Source of the DNA: Bifidobacterium choloepi
GTDB taxonomy: Bacteria > Actinomycetota > Actinomycetes > Actinomycetales > Bifidobacteriaceae
Direction: 5' to 3'
DNA length: 64,000 bases
Assembly: GCF_010667615.1 (NCBI RefSeq)
Contig: NZ_VYSG01000001.1
Location: 248,001-312,000 of the forward strand
The notes beneath the pieces were generated by a model that had not been told where the DNA came from, did not search any database, and saw only the letters and a list, made by a program, of their open reading frames with translations. Shown in pieces: positions 1-8,863 of this stretch (position 1 is the stretch's first letter; every line of letters begins with the position of its first letter). The translations under genes and the position numbers were made by a program.

Positions 1-414
1 CTGCAGGCCGAACATCTGGCGTTCCTGTTCCTTCGTACCGTGGTCGTAGCCGAGCAGGTGCAGGATGCCGTGGATCGTCAGCAGCAGCATCTCCTCCATC
101 GTCGAGTGGCCGGCGGCCAGCGCCTGCTGTTCGGCGACCCACGGGCAGATGACGATGTCACCGAGGATGCCTTCGGACAGCGTGCGCGAGTCGCCGGGAC
201 GCAGTTCGTCCATGGGGAAGCTCATGACGTCGGTCGGTCCCTCGAGTCCCATCCAGCGGTCGTGCAGCTGGGCGATCGGGTCCGGGTCGACGAACATGAT
301 CGCGAGATCGGACTGCGTGCTGACCCTCATCTGGTCCATCACCCACAGTCCGAGATCGGAAAACACCTTCGGATCGATGATCCACTCGGTTTCGTTGGTG
401 ACTTCGACGCTCAT
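1..414 (-). CDS. ybeY: Endoribonuclease YbeY (3' end missing)
   Basis: YbeY is a metal-dependent single-strand endoribonuclease that matures the 16S rRNA 3' end and takes part in 70S ribosome quality control. The diagnostic zinc-binding signature is visible at about residues 115-125 as [11 protein letters not shown], with three His ligands. The N-terminal part contains the family's [15 protein letters not shown]-type segment. The start is the ATG whose complement lies at 412-414. The frame runs off the left edge still open, so the last residues are outside the window. It lies 67 bp downstream of phoH on the same strand, the usual actinobacterial and firmicute pairing, and is probably cotranscribed with it. 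Confidence 0.93.
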   Translation of the reverse strand, partial: MSVEVTNETEWIIDPKVFSDLGLWVMDQMRVSTQSDLAIMFVDPDPIAQLHDRWMGLEGPTDVMSFPMDELRPGDSRTLSEGILGDIVICPWVAEQQALAAGHSTMEEMLLLTIHGILHLLGYDHGTKEQERQMFGLQ

Positions 415-481
415 GGTTCTCCCTGCAAGTTTCGTGTGGTCTATGGAACGGCGCTTCCAGCCTACTCGGTCCCGTCGCCGG

Positions 482-1633
482 CTACTGTCCGAGCTGCTCC
501 TCGCCGATGTGGATGTCGCGGCGTTCGGCGAGCCTGCGGGCCTCCCGGCGCTCGTCGGCCTTCTCGTAGGCGGCGACGATCCTGCCGACGAGGGCGTGGC
601 GCACGACGTCGGCCGATTCGAGATGGACGAACGCGATGCCCGGAATGTCGCCGAGGATGCGCTCGATCGACTTGAGTCCCGAATGTGGCACCTCGAGGTC
701 GATCTGCGTGACGTCGCCGGTGACGACCATCGTCGTGTTGAAGCCCAGGCGCGTCAGGAACATCTTCATCTGCTGCTCGGTCGTGTTCTGCGCCTCGTCG
801 AGGATGACGAACGCGTCGTTGAGCGTGCGGCCGCGCATGTAGGCGAGCGGCGCGACCTCGATCGTGCCGTCGTCGAGATAGCGGCGCAGCCGGTCGGCAC
901 CGAGCATGTCGCCGAGCGCGTCGTAGAGCGGACGCAGGTACGGGTCGACCTTCTCGTTCAGCGTGCCGGGCAGGAAGCCGAGCCGCTCGCCGGCCTCGAC
1001 GGCCGGACGAGTCAGGATGATGCGGCGCACCTTGCCGTCGTCGAACGCGCGGACGGCCTTGGCGACGGCGAGATAGGTCTTGCCTGTGCCGGCCGGACCG
1101 ATGCCGAACGTAATCGTGTTCGCCTCGATGGCGTTGACGTAGGCCGTCTGTCCGGCCGTCTTCGGGCGCACCGGCTGGCCGGCGGCGTAGGCGATGACAC
1201 CGGGCAGCGACGGCTTGTGACGGCCACCGCCATCGGCGACGGCGGCGCTGTCGGCGCGGGAGGAGGACTGGCCGCTGGCGGCGACGGCGCGCTTCGTGCG
1301 GCGCAGCGCCTCGACGGTCCTGCCGTGACCGGGCACTTCCTCGCGCACGTCGTTCGACAGCACCCGCTGGTCGACGAGCCGGCGCACCATGTCGGCGTCC
1401 ATCGGCTCGGTGAACGCCGACTCGATGACGGTGTCGAGCAGGTCCTGCGCCTGGACGGCCTCGGCCTCGCCGGCCTTCGTCGTCGCGCGGATCGTCACCT
1501 CGTTGCCGCGCACGTGGATCGTCGTGTCCGGAAAGGCGCGCTCGACCTCGCGCAGCACCTCGTCGTACGGTCCGAACACCGACACCGGATCCAGCTCGGC
1601 CGGCACGTTCACTGTCCTCTTCGTCGTCGCCAA
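482..1633 (-). CDS. phoH: PhoH-family ATPase
   Basis: PhoH-like cytoplasmic P-loop ATPase of the PhoH/YbeZ type, 383 residues, thought to work with YbeY in RNA metabolism. The Walker A motif [11 protein letters not shown] is near residue 178 and the Walker B-like motif [10 protein letters not shown] is near residue 265. The segment [17 protein letters not shown] is typical of the family. The N-terminal 130 residues form the basic, KH-like region, followed by a Ser/Ala-rich linker. I chose the TTG start at 1631-1633 because translation there begins [15 protein letters not shown] and a strong AAAGGGGAG precedes it; the spacing is short (3 nt), and a GTG eight codons further in is the alternative. 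The frame stays open upstream but overlaps the HIT gene, so that extension is not real. Confidence 0.9.
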   Translation of the reverse strand: MATTKRTVNVPAELDPVSVFGPYDEVLREVERAFPDTTIHVRGNEVTIRATTKAGEAEAVQAQDLLDTVIESAFTEPMDADMVRRLVDQRVLSNDVREEVPGHGRTVEALRRTKRAVAASGQSSSRADSAAVADGGGRHKPSLPGVIAYAAGQPVRPKTAGQTAYVNAIEANTITFGIGPAGTGKTYLAVAKAVRAFDDGKVRRIILTRPAVEAGERLGFLPGTLNEKVDPYLRPLYDALGDMLGADRLRRYLDDGTIEVAPLAYMRGRTLNDAFVILDEAQNTTEQQMKMFLTRLGFNTTMVVTGDVTQIDLEVPHSGLKSIERILGDIPGIAFVHLESADVVRHALVGRIVAAYEKADERREARRLAERRDIHIGEEQLGQ

Positions 1634-1710
1634 CGGCTCCCCTTTGCGATTGTGACTGGACGGTCCTCCCCCGCGGACGGATCGTCCCCGATTATCCGAC
1701 GCCGACGGCC

Positions 1711-2046
1711 CTACTCCTCGAGCGGCTCGCCGGTCAGCACGTGCGCGTGCACGTGGAAGACCGACTGGCCGGCCTCCTCGCCGGTATTGAAGATCAGGCG
1801 GTAGGCGCCGTCGTATTCGCGGTCGGCGATGCGTTGGGCGACCTTGACCATGTGTGCCAGCAGGCCCGGGTCGGCGGCGGCGAGCTCGGCGACGTTCGCG
1901 TAGTGCTTGCGCGGCACGACGAGCACGTGCACCTTGGCCTTCGGGTTGATGTCCTTGAACGCGTAGGTGGTCGCGTCCTCGTAGACCTTCTCGCTCGGCA
2001 CCTCGCACTCCACGATCTTGCAGAACAGGCAGTTCGGATCCTTCAT
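1711..2046 (-). CDS. HIT-family nucleotide-binding protein
   Basis: Histidine-triad protein of 111 residues, the normal length for the Hint/PKCI branch, which hydrolyses nucleoside phosphoramidates or related AMP conjugates in the cytoplasm. The triad HVHAHV lies about 15 residues from the C terminus. The N terminus carries CLFCKI, typical of bacterial members, although the full zinc-binding set was not traced. The start is the ATG at 2044-2046, preceded by GAGGGG with 7-nt spacing. It is the first gene of a minus-strand run with phoH and ybeY (77 bp to phoH), suggesting an RNA-metabolism operon. The exact physiological substrate is not visible from sequence. Confidence 0.9.
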   Translation of the reverse strand: MKDPNCLFCKIVECEVPSEKVYEDATTYAFKDINPKAKVHVLVVPRKHYANVAELAAADPGLLAHMVKVAQRIADREYDGAYRLIFNTGEEAGQSVFHVHAHVLTGEPLEE

Positions 2047-2171
2047 CGTCTTTCCCCTCAATGAAAACTCAACAAAACGACAGCAACCATTCTACAGCGC
2101 CGCGCAGGCCGCTTGTTCCGCCATGCTTCCTTTTGGATGTCGCGGACGCGAGCCGGGCGCCCCGGCGGCGC

Positions 2172-2969
2172 CTATTCGATGCGGCCGAGGACGCGGCTGA
2201 GCAGCGCGAGGGCGACCGGGCCGGCCGACGAGGCGCGCAGGATGTTGTGGCCGACGAGCACGACTTCGGCTCCGGCGTCGCGGAACTCCTCCACCTCGCG
2301 GTCGGAAATGCCGCCCTCGGGGCCGACGACGACGGAGACGGTGCGCACGTTGCCGTCTTCGGCCGACTTGCGGGCGACCTCGCGCACCCTGTCTTCGATG
2401 CCGGACCAGCTGTCGGTCGCGTCCTGGTGCAGCACGATGACCAGTCCCCCGCGCACGCAGGCGCGCCGGCACCGGGCGACGATCATCCTCGACGTGTGCC
2501 TTTCGGCGAGCTCGGGCAGCCAGCCGCGCCGGGACTGCTCGGTGGCGGCGACGAGCACCGAGCGCCACTTGCGGTCGGTCTTGCCGTCCTTCCACTTCGC
2601 GATCGACCGGTCGCTCTCCCACGGCACGACCTCGTCGACGCCGATCTGCGTGGCGACGTCGATCGCCTGCTCGTCGTGGCCGTTCTTCGCCAGCGCCTGC
2701 ACGAGCGCGAGGCGGACGGCCGGCCTGGATTCCTTGTCGAACGATTCCACCCTCACGTCGCCGCGCTCGGCGTCGGCCACCGTCGCGTTGATCTTGAGGC
2801 CGTGGCCGTCGGACAGCTGCAGCGCATCGCCTTCCCTGAGGCGCATCGAGCCGATGGCGTGGCGCTTGATCGCCGGCGGCAGCGTGAGGTTCCAGCCCAC
2901 CTGAACCGAGTCGGCCGTCATTGGCACGTCGTCGGTCGAGTTATCGAGCACAAAGAGAGGATTTGTCAT
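2172..2969 (-). CDS. rsmE: 16S rRNA m3U1498 methyltransferase RsmE
   Basis: SPOUT-class methyltransferase, 265 residues, that makes N3-methyluridine 1498 in 16S rRNA. The N-terminal PUA-like part contains RLREGDALQLSDGHG. The C-terminal SPOUT knot contains VVGPEGGISDREVEEF and the S-adenosylmethionine loop ILRASSAGPVAL, which is RsmE-like but has SS where R-A-E/S is more usual. The start at 2967-2969 is preceded by GAGGGCC; an in-frame ATG four codons upstream (2979-2981) is possible. The same GAGGGCCATG start context is seen at 43121, which supports this choice. It is followed, 125 bp away, by the HIT-phoH-ybeY run. Confidence 0.9.
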   Translation of the reverse strand: MTNPLFVLDNSTDDVPMTADSVQVGWNLTLPPAIKRHAIGSMRLREGDALQLSDGHGLKINATVADAERGDVRVESFDKESRPAVRLALVQALAKNGHDEQAIDVATQIGVDEVVPWESDRSIAKWKDGKTDRKWRSVLVAATEQSRRGWLPELAERHTSRMIVARCRRACVRGGLVIVLHQDATDSWSGIEDRVREVARKSAEDGNVRTVSVVVGPEGGISDREVEEFRDAGAEVVLVGHNILRASSAGPVALALLSRVLGRIE

Positions 2970-3039
2970 GGCCCTCAGCATACTTCACCGGATGCCCGGA
3001 ATCGAAAATCGTTGGAAAATGGCGCGACACGCCGAAGTT

Positions 3040-3068
3040 TTGCATTATTGGGCACGACCGCTTATAGT
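3040..3068 (+). promoter_or_regulatory. Promoter of tRNA-Leu
   Basis: A sigma-70-like promoter is visible: -35 TTGCAT at 3040-3045, a 17-bp spacer and -10 TATAGT at 3063-3068. The predicted transcription start is near 3075, about 25 bp before the mature tRNA 5' end. Confidence 0.7.
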
Positions 3069-3099
3069 TTCATTTCGTTGCCAAGCGCAACGGACACCT

Positions 3100-3187
3100 G
3101 TCCGGGTGGCGGAATGGTAGACGCGCTAGCTTGAGGTGCTAGTGCCTATTTTAAACGGGCGTGCGGGTTCAAGTCCCGCTCCGGACA
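3100..3187 (+). tRNA. tRNA-Leu (anticodon GAG)
   Basis: An 88-nt class II tRNA folds directly from the sequence. The acceptor stem pairs GTCCGGG (3100-3106) with TCCGGAC (3180-3186), with one G-U pair at its base. The anticodon stem is CTAGC/GCTAG around the loop TTGAGGT, which gives anticodon GAG reading CUC codons. A long variable arm and the T-loop GGTTCAAGTCC follow. The discriminator is A at 3187 and no CCA is encoded, as is common in actinobacteria. It is transcribed from its own promoter just upstream and followed by a strong hairpin. Confidence 0.95.
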
Positions 3188-3192
3188 CTGGA

Positions 3193-3230
3193 AAGGCCGC
3201 GAACCAAGGGTTCGCGGCCTTCTTGTTTTT
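3193..3230 (+). terminator. Rho-independent terminator after tRNA-Leu
   Basis: A perfect 13-bp stem (3193-3205 with 3209-3221) with a 3-nt loop is followed by CTTGTTTTT. It begins 6 bp after the tRNA, so the tRNA is its own transcription unit. Confidence 0.9.
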
Positions 3231-3319
3231 CCCGGCACAAGACAGGGACCGGGTCGACGGCGGACAAATCGTTCTTCTTGCCGGGCCGCCGCCTCCCTCC
3301 CCTCGACGAAAGGCGACCT

Positions 3320-4318
3320 ATGCAGATCATCCGCGTGGATTCCATCGACGACGAGCGGCTGGCGGCCTACGTGAATCTCACCGAGCTGCAGCTGCGCAAC
3401 AGGCTGGAACCCGAGAAGGGCATCTTCATCGCCGAGTCGCCGAAGGTCATCGACCGGGCGCTGGCGGCCGGCCGCGAGCCGCTGTCGCTGCTCGTCGAGG
3501 AGCCGTGGCTCGAGGGCATGGCGGGCGAATTCGCCGACATCGACGCCCACTGGGGGCCCGACGTGCCCGTCTACGTCGCCAGCCCCGAACAGCTGCGGCG
3601 ACTGACGGGCTACCGGCTCCACAGGGGCGCCATAGCGGCCATGCGGCGCTGGAAGCTGCCGACGGTGACGGAACTGCTCACGCGGACGCGGGCGCGGCGC
3701 GTGGCGGTACTGGAAAACATCGTCGACCACACGAATGTCGGTGCCATCATGCGGTCGGCGGCCGCGCTCGACGTCGACGCCGTGCTGGTCACGCCGAGCT
3801 GCGCCGACCCGCTATACCGGCGCGCGGCCCGCGTCTCGATGGGCACCGTCTTCCAGGTGCCGTGGACTCGCATCGGCGGCGACGACATCGCCCGGGACGA
3901 GACGCGACGGGACCGCTCGCACGCGTTGCGCGAACAGGCCAGCCGCGACCGCTCCCCGATCACGCAGGCGCAGATCGACGACGTCGTGGCGAATGGGGGC
4001 GCCGACGGCAAGCGCGCATGGCCGGACGCCGGCCTTGCCGAGCTGCACGGCCTCGGCTTCACGACGGCGGCGATGGCGCTGACCGACGACTCGATCTCGC
4101 TGCAGGCCCTGACCGACCGGCTCGAATTGCCGGCCGACGACCCCGATTACGTCGACAAGCTCGCGCTGATCTTCGGCACCGAAGGCGACGGCCTGTCCCG
4201 CAGGACCATTGCGCACGCCGACCTCACCGTCAAGATTCCGATGAGCCACGGCGTGGACAGCCTCAACGTCGCCGCCAGCAGCGCCGTCGCCTTCTACGCC
4301 ACCCGCGTGCGCGACTAG
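3320..4318 (+). CDS. TrmH/SpoU-family RNA methyltransferase
   Basis: SPOUT-superfamily 2'-O-ribose methyltransferase of tRNA or rRNA, 332 residues. The three SpoU motifs are present: NVGAIMRSAAALDVDAVL near residue 138, LIFGTEGDGLS near residue 283, and IPMSHGVDSLNVAASSAV near residue 305, the last two forming the trefoil-knot S-adenosylmethionine site. The N-terminal region, with GIFIAESPKVIDRAL, resembles the substrate-binding domain of the 23S rRNA enzymes. An unusual segment of about 55 residues between motifs 1 and 2 is rich in Arg and Asp. The start ATG is preceded by GAAAGG. The RNA substrate cannot be assigned. Its stop lies only 9 bp from that of the converging sufT, with no terminator between them. 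Confidence 0.88.
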   Translation: MQIIRVDSIDDERLAAYVNLTELQLRNRLEPEKGIFIAESPKVIDRALAAGREPLSLLVEEPWLEGMAGEFADIDAHWGPDVPVYVASPEQLRRLTGYRLHRGAIAAMRRWKLPTVTELLTRTRARRVAVLENIVDHTNVGAIMRSAAALDVDAVLVTPSCADPLYRRAARVSMGTVFQVPWTRIGGDDIARDETRRDRSHALREQASRDRSPITQAQIDDVVANGGADGKRAWPDAGLAELHGLGFTTAAMALTDDSISLQALTDRLELPADDPDYVDKLALIFGTEGDGLSRRTIAHADLTVKIPMSHGVDSLNVAASSAVAFYATRVRD

Positions 4319-4327
4319 GACGGCCGT

Positions 4328-4972
4328 TCAGTAGCGCGGCAGCGCGTCGAGGTTGAAGCCGAGGGCGGCGAGCTGCTCGCGGCCCTCCGGCATGATCTTG
4401 TCGACGGTCCAGCGCGGCGTCCACGTCCAGTCGATCCTGAATTCCTCGACGAGACCGGCCAGCGTGGACGCGCATTCGTCCTCGATGAGGTCGGTCAGCG
4501 GGCAGGCGGGCGTCGTCAGCGTCATCGTGATGATGGCGCGGCCGAGCTCGTCGATCTCGATGCCGTACACGAGGCCGAGGTCGATGACGTCGATGCCGAG
4601 TTCCGGGTCGATGACCTGGTGGAGCGCCTCGCGCACGTCCTGCGCCGTCGCCATGCCGATCTGCGAGTAGGAGACGAGCGTGATGTCGCCGGTCTCGTCG
4701 ACGGTCGGGTCGGGCTGCGGGGCCTGTTCGGCCGGATTGGTTGCGTTGTTCGGTTCGCTCATCGGTTGCTCCTCCTGTTCGTGCCTGTCGCCGCATGCGC
4801 ATGCATCGTCCGCGGCGGCGAACGTCCCCTTCGCCAGCGTGCCGTGCTCGAGGTTCTTCGCGAGCTCGGGGTTCGCGATGATGGCCGACGCCTCGTCGGC
4901 GTCGGGAACGACGGCGTTGACGGCGTCGAAAATCGTGTGCTTCGGTCCGGGAACCAGGTTGCTGTCGTTCAT
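4328..4972 (-). CDS. sufT: SufT-like DUF59 Fe-S assembly factor, extended N terminus
   Basis: MIP18/DUF59-family protein involved in maturation of Fe-S proteins and the last gene of the suf operon. The DUF59 domain is in the C-terminal two thirds, with VIDPELGIDVIDLGLVYG near residue 120 and TTPACPLTDLIEDE near residue 155; the Cys in that motif is the conserved one. Two in-frame starts each have a strong ribosome-binding site: ATG at 4970-4972 after GGGAGG gives 214 residues, and ATG at 4760-4762 after GGAGGAG gives a canonical-length 144-residue protein. The extra 70 residues contain KHTIFDAVNAVVPDA and a CAC motif. I list the long form but both may be made. The gene starts 9 bp after sufU. 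Confidence 0.85.
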   Translation of the reverse strand: MNDSNLVPGPKHTIFDAVNAVVPDADEASAIIANPELAKNLEHGTLAKGTFAAADDACACGDRHEQEEQPMSEPNNATNPAEQAPQPDPTVDETGDITLVSYSQIGMATAQDVREALHQVIDPELGIDVIDLGLVYGIEIDELGRAIITMTLTTPACPLTDLIEDECASTLAGLVEEFRIDWTWTPRWTVDKIMPEGREQLAALGFNLDALPRY

Positions 4973-4981
4973 CGTGCCTCC

Positions 4982-5527
4982 CTAGGCGTTGGCGGCCAGC
5001 GCGCGGGCCATCGAGTCCTTCAGTCCTTCCCAACCGAGCAGCGCGCACTTTATTCGCATCGGATATTTCGAGACGCCCTCGAACACGACGGCGTCGCCGA
5101 GCGCCTCTTCCTTCTCGTCGTCGTCGAGACCGGCGCCGCGGGACTGCATGAGCTCGTGGAAGTCGGCGAACAGCGCCATCGCCTCGTCGACGGTCCTGCC
5201 CTCGACAAGATCGACCATGATCGACAGGCTCGCCTGCGAGATCGAGCAGCCGTGGCCGTCCCAGACCAGCCGCTCGATGACGTGGGGGTCGCCGTCGGCA
5301 ATCTCGACATGGACGGTCGCCTCGTCGCCGCAGGTCGGATTGAACTGGTGCGATTCGCCCGCCGAGCAGCTGGCATGCGCCGCCGTCACCGTCGCCTCGC
5401 CGGCCGACATGGCGCCGTCGGCCGCCTCGCTGGCGATGTCGACGGCGAACGACTCCTTCCCGTGGGGATGCTTCGAAGCCTCGAGTATGACTTCCTGGTA
5501 CATCTGTTCCAGACCGGAATCGGTCAT
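4982..5527 (-). CDS. sufU: Fe-S scaffold / sulfur acceptor SufU
   Basis: SufU-type IscU-like protein, 181 residues, which receives sulfur from SufS through a zinc-bound cysteine. The three conserved cysteines are present: NPTCGD near residue 66, the HGCSIS motif near residue 94, and KCALLGWE near residue 160. The family is usually about 145 residues. The extra length is an insertion at about residues 36-62, before the first active cysteine, that adds one more Cys. The start at 5525-5527 follows GGAAAGG. It lies 23 bp after sufS and 9 bp before sufT within the suf operon, so partnership with SufS is well supported by context. Confidence 0.93.
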   Translation of the reverse strand: MTDSGLEQMYQEVILEASKHPHGKESFAVDIASEAADGAMSAGEATVTAAHASCSAGESHQFNPTCGDEATVHVEIADGDPHVIERLVWDGHGCSISQASLSIMVDLVEGRTVDEAMALFADFHELMQSRGAGLDDDEKEEALGDAVVFEGVSKYPMRIKCALLGWEGLKDSMARALAANA

Positions 5528-5550
5528 GGCCTTCCTTTCCTGTTCCTGAC

Positions 5551-6825
5551 TCACGCCCCGAAGAACTTGCGCACGCCGCCGACGGCCTCGAGGAACCGCT
5601 CGATGTCCGCCTTGTCGTTGTAGACGCCGGCGCTGGCGCGGTTGCTGGCGTAGACGCCGAAATGCCGGTGGACCGGTTGGGCGCAGTGGTGTCCGACGCG
5701 GATGGCGATGCCCTGCGCGTCGATGTACTGGCCGACGTCGTGCGGGTGGACGCCGTCGATCTCGAACGCGATCGTGCCGATCCTGCGCTCGTTGGACTTC
5801 GGTCCGAGCAGCCGCACGCCGTCGATGTCCTGGATCCCGAGCAGTTCGCCGGCGAGCTCGTGTTCGTGGGCCTCGACGTTCTCCATGCCGATGCCCATCA
5901 GCCAGTCGGCGGCCACGCCGGCGGCGACGACCTGGGCGACCGGCTGCGTGCCGGCTTCGAAGCGGGCCGGCGGCATCATGTAGTCGGCCGGCCGGTCCAT
6001 CCAGGCGAGCTCGACCATCGAGCCGCCGAAGCTGGCCGGCGGCAGCAGTTCGAGCAGGTCGCGGCGCCCATACAGGAAGCCGACGCCGGTAGGTCCGTAC
6101 ATCTTGTGCGCGGAGAACGCGGCGAAGTCGACGTCGAGCGCGTGGAAGTCGACGGCCAGATGCGGCACCGACTGGCAGGCGTCGAGCACGAACAGCGCGC
6201 CGACCTCGTGCGCGCGCCGGATGATCGGCGCGATGTCGGTGACGGCGCCGGTCACGTTGCCGACGTGGGTGACGGCGACGATCTTCGTGCGGTCGGTGAT
6301 GACGTCGCCGGCCGTGTCCGCGAGGATGCGGCCCTCGCCGTCGAGCTCGAACCACTTGAGCGTGGCGCCGGTGCGGGCGGCAAGTTCCTGGAACGGCAGC
6401 AGCACCGAATGGTGCTCGGCCTTCGAGACGACGATCTCGTCGCCCGGGCCGACGCCGAAGCGCTTCCTGGCCGCCTCTCCCCCGCGTCCCATCGAGGCGT
6501 TGCCGAACGCCGTGGCCAGCAGGTTGAGGCCGCCGGTCGCGCCGGACGTGACGACGAGTTCCTCCTCGCCTTCCTCCCAGTTCGCGCCGACGAGCCGGGC
6601 GACCTTGGCGCGGGCGTCCTCGAACGCCATCGTCGAGCGGGCGGCGAGTTCGTGGGCGCCACGGTGCACGCCGGCGTTGATCGTCGAGTAGAACTCCGAT
6701 TCGGCGTCGATGACGCACTGGGGCTTCTGCGCCGTCGCCCCCGAGTCGAGGTAGACGAGCGGATGCCCGTTGATTTCCTGGTCCAGGATCGGGAACTCGG
6801 CACGAATCGCTTCGAAATCAGTCAT
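5551..6825 (-). CDS. sufS: Group II cysteine desulfurase SufS
   Basis: Pyridoxal-phosphate enzyme, 424 residues, that removes sulfur from L-cysteine for Fe-S cluster assembly. The N terminus YLDSGATAQKP and the cofactor region KAEHHSVLLPFQ are typical. The Schiff-base lysine is in SAHKMYGPTGVGF near residue 240, and the persulfide cysteine is in RVGHHCAQPVH near residue 378, as in SufS/CsdA rather than IscS. A short insertion around residues 110-122 (MGRGGEAARKRFG) precedes GPGDEIVV. The start ATG follows GGGAGG with 4-nt spacing. The neighbours are sufC (12 bp upstream) and sufU (23 bp downstream), so all are probably expressed from one promoter before sufB. Confidence 0.96.
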   Translation of the reverse strand: MTDFEAIRAEFPILDQEINGHPLVYLDSGATAQKPQCVIDAESEFYSTINAGVHRGAHELAARSTMAFEDARAKVARLVGANWEEGEEELVVTSGATGGLNLLATAFGNASMGRGGEAARKRFGVGPGDEIVVSKAEHHSVLLPFQELAARTGATLKWFELDGEGRILADTAGDVITDRTKIVAVTHVGNVTGAVTDIAPIIRRAHEVGALFVLDACQSVPHLAVDFHALDVDFAAFSAHKMYGPTGVGFLYGRRDLLELLPPASFGGSMVELAWMDRPADYMMPPARFEAGTQPVAQVVAAGVAADWLMGIGMENVEAHEHELAGELLGIQDIDGVRLLGPKSNERRIGTIAFEIDGVHPHDVGQYIDAQGIAIRVGHHCAQPVHRHFGVYASNRASAGVYNDKADIERFLEAVGGVRKFFGA

Positions 6826-6837
6826 CGGACCTCCCGT

Positions 6838-7614
6838 TCAGGCCAGGGCGCTCTCGGAGGAGCCGTCGGGCATGAAGGCGTCGTAGCCGGTTTCCTCGAG
6901 TTCGTCGGCGAGTTCCGGACCGCCGGTCTTGACGAAGTGGCCGTCGGCGAAGACATGGACGATGTCAGGCTTGATGTACTTGAGGATGCGCGTGTAGTGC
7001 GTGACCATCAGGATGCCGAAGTCGCTGGCCGCCTTGGCGCGGTTGACGCCTTCGGAGACAATCCTCAGGGCGTCCACGTCGAGGCCGGAGTCGGTCTCGT
7101 CGAGGATGGCGAACTTCGGCTTGAGCAGCTCGAGCTGCAGCACTTCGGCGCGCTTCTTCTCGCCGCCGGAGAAACCCTCGTTGACGGAACGCGTGGCGAA
7201 CTTCGGATCCATCTTGAGCTGCTTCATCGCGTCGGTCAGTTCCTTCGTCCACGTGCGGATCGCCGGCGCCTTGCCGTCGATCTCGGTCTTCGCGGTGCGC
7301 AGGAAGTTCGTCATCGAGACGCCCGGCACCTCGACCGGGTACTGCATGGCGAGAAACAGGCCGGCCTTGGCGCGCTCGTCCGGCGTCATCTTGAGCAGGT
7401 CCTGGCCGTCGAGCAGCACTTCGCCGGACTCGACTTCGTACTTCGGATGGCCGGCCAGCGTGTAGGCCAGCGTCGACTTGCCGGAGCCGTTCGGCCCCAT
7501 GATCGCGTGGGTCTCGCCGGAGTTGACGACGAGGTTGACGCCCTTGAGGATCTGCTTGCGGCCTTCCTTGGTCTCCACCGCCGCGTAGAGATCCTTGATT
7601 TCCAGAGTTGACAT
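6838..7614 (-). CDS. sufC: Fe-S assembly ATPase SufC
   Basis: ABC-type ATPase of the cytoplasmic SufBCD complex, 258 residues, which drives conformational change during cluster assembly. It has Walker A GPNGSGKSTLA near residue 40, signature motif FSGGEKKRAEVLQ near residue 148, Walker B FAILDETDSGLDVDAL near residue 168, and the switch His in MVTHYTRIL. These are the canonical SufC forms. The start ATG at 7612-7614 follows GAAGGA with 8-nt spacing. It sits 40 bp after sufD and 12 bp before sufS. Confidence 0.97.
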   Translation of the reverse strand: MSTLEIKDLYAAVETKEGRKQILKGVNLVVNSGETHAIMGPNGSGKSTLAYTLAGHPKYEVESGEVLLDGQDLLKMTPDERAKAGLFLAMQYPVEVPGVSMTNFLRTAKTEIDGKAPAIRTWTKELTDAMKQLKMDPKFATRSVNEGFSGGEKKRAEVLQLELLKPKFAILDETDSGLDVDALRIVSEGVNRAKAASDFGILMVTHYTRILKYIKPDIVHVFADGHFVKTGGPELADELEETGYDAFMPDGSSESALA

Positions 7615-7654
7615 AGTATTTTCCTTCAGGTTCGAACGATTCTTCCGTGGATGT

Positions 7655-8860
7655 TCAGCGGCGGTCGCTGTCGGCCAGTCGCCGGTCGATGACGGCCATC
7701 AGGTGGGCGGCGATCGAGTCGATGCCGATTTCCTCGACGAGCTCGCCGAAGAAGCCGCGCACGACGAGCTTGCGGGCTTCCTTCTCGCTGATGCCGCGGG
7801 ATTCGAGATAGAACAGTTCCTCGTCGTCGAAGCGGCCGCAGGAGCTGGCGTGGCCGGCGCCGACGATGTTGCCGTTCTCGATCTCGAGGTTCGGCTCGGA
7901 GTCGGCGATGGCGCCGGGCGTGAGCACGAGGTTGCGGTTGAGCTCGTAGGAGTCGGTACCGGGTGCCGTCGGCTGGATCAGCGCGTTGCCGACCCACGTC
8001 GAGTGGGCGTCCTTGCCGTCGAGCGCGCCCTTGTAGACGACGCGGGAACGGCATTCGGGCTCGTTGTGGACGACCATCGTGCGGTGCTCGATGTGCTGGC
8101 CCGGGTCGGCGAAGTAGATGCCGAGCATGTTGAGGTCGCCGTGTTCGCCGGCGAAGTCCTGGTCCATGCGGATGCGCACGACGTCGCCGCCGAGCGTGAC
8201 GACCGAGTGGCGCAGCGACGCCTCGCGGCCCACGCGGATGCGGTGGTTGCCGACGTGCTTGGCGGTGGCGTCCCATTCCTGGACGAACGTCGTCGAGACG
8301 GCCGAATAGGGGCCGGTCTCGATCTCGACGCCCTCGGCGAGACGAGCGTCGCCGGCGTGCTCGACGATGACGTCGGCGTGCAGGTTGCCGTCGGTCCGGA
8401 TGACCAGGTGCAGCGCGTCGAGGTCCTGGCCGGCTCCGGTCACGCGGATCAGGATCGGCTGCGGGGTGTCGGCGACGACGTGCAGGACATGCGCCTGCGC
8501 GGCGCTGTTCCATTCGACGGCGGAGACGCGGTCGTTCGGCTTCGAGACGATGCCGGAGTCTTCGGCGCCCAATTCCTCGGTGGTCCACGTCGCGACGGCG
8601 CCGTCGAGCGGCGTGCCGTCGACGTAGGTCGCCGTCAGCGCCGTCTCGCCGGACGGCTCGAAGACGTCGAAGAATTCGGCAATGCGGTCGACCGGCGTGT
8701 AGCGCCAGTCTTCCTGCTTGCGGGTGGGTACCGGGAACGATCCGACCTCGAATGAGCGCGGTGCGTTGTCGGCGGACGACGGCATCGCCGCCGGAATGGC
8801 GTACGGATCGTCCGGGTCGGCGACCGGGATGTTGATTTCCGTGTTCTTCAGTTCAGCCAT
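7655..8860 (-). CDS. sufD: Fe-S assembly protein SufD
   Basis: SufB/SufD-family right-handed beta-helix subunit of the SufBCD scaffold, 401 residues. Recognisable segments are RKQEDWRYTPVDRIAEFF near residue 47, a long acidic beta-helix core, and the C-terminal family signature HASSCGRFDDEELFYLESRG followed by ARKLVVRGFFGELVEEIG. The conserved His that matters for cluster assembly corresponds to the one in GHASSCG. The start ATG lies 3 nt after the sufB stop with only a weak ribosome-binding site, which suggests translational coupling to sufB. Confidence 0.95.
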   Translation of the reverse strand: MAELKNTEINIPVADPDDPYAIPAAMPSSADNAPRSFEVGSFPVPTRKQEDWRYTPVDRIAEFFDVFEPSGETALTATYVDGTPLDGAVATWTTEELGAEDSGIVSKPNDRVSAVEWNSAAQAHVLHVVADTPQPILIRVTGAGQDLDALHLVIRTDGNLHADVIVEHAGDARLAEGVEIETGPYSAVSTTFVQEWDATAKHVGNHRIRVGREASLRHSVVTLGGDVVRIRMDQDFAGEHGDLNMLGIYFADPGQHIEHRTMVVHNEPECRSRVVYKGALDGKDAHSTWVGNALIQPTAPGTDSYELNRNLVLTPGAIADSEPNLEIENGNIVGAGHASSCGRFDDEELFYLESRGISEKEARKLVVRGFFGELVEEIGIDSIAAHLMAVIDRRLADSDRR

Positions 8861-8863
8861 GAC

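Noticed and set aside
65-1804. Long plus-strand frame opposite ybeY and phoH
   Set aside because: Antisense shadow of clearly recognisable minus-strand genes; no ribosome-binding site or known motif.
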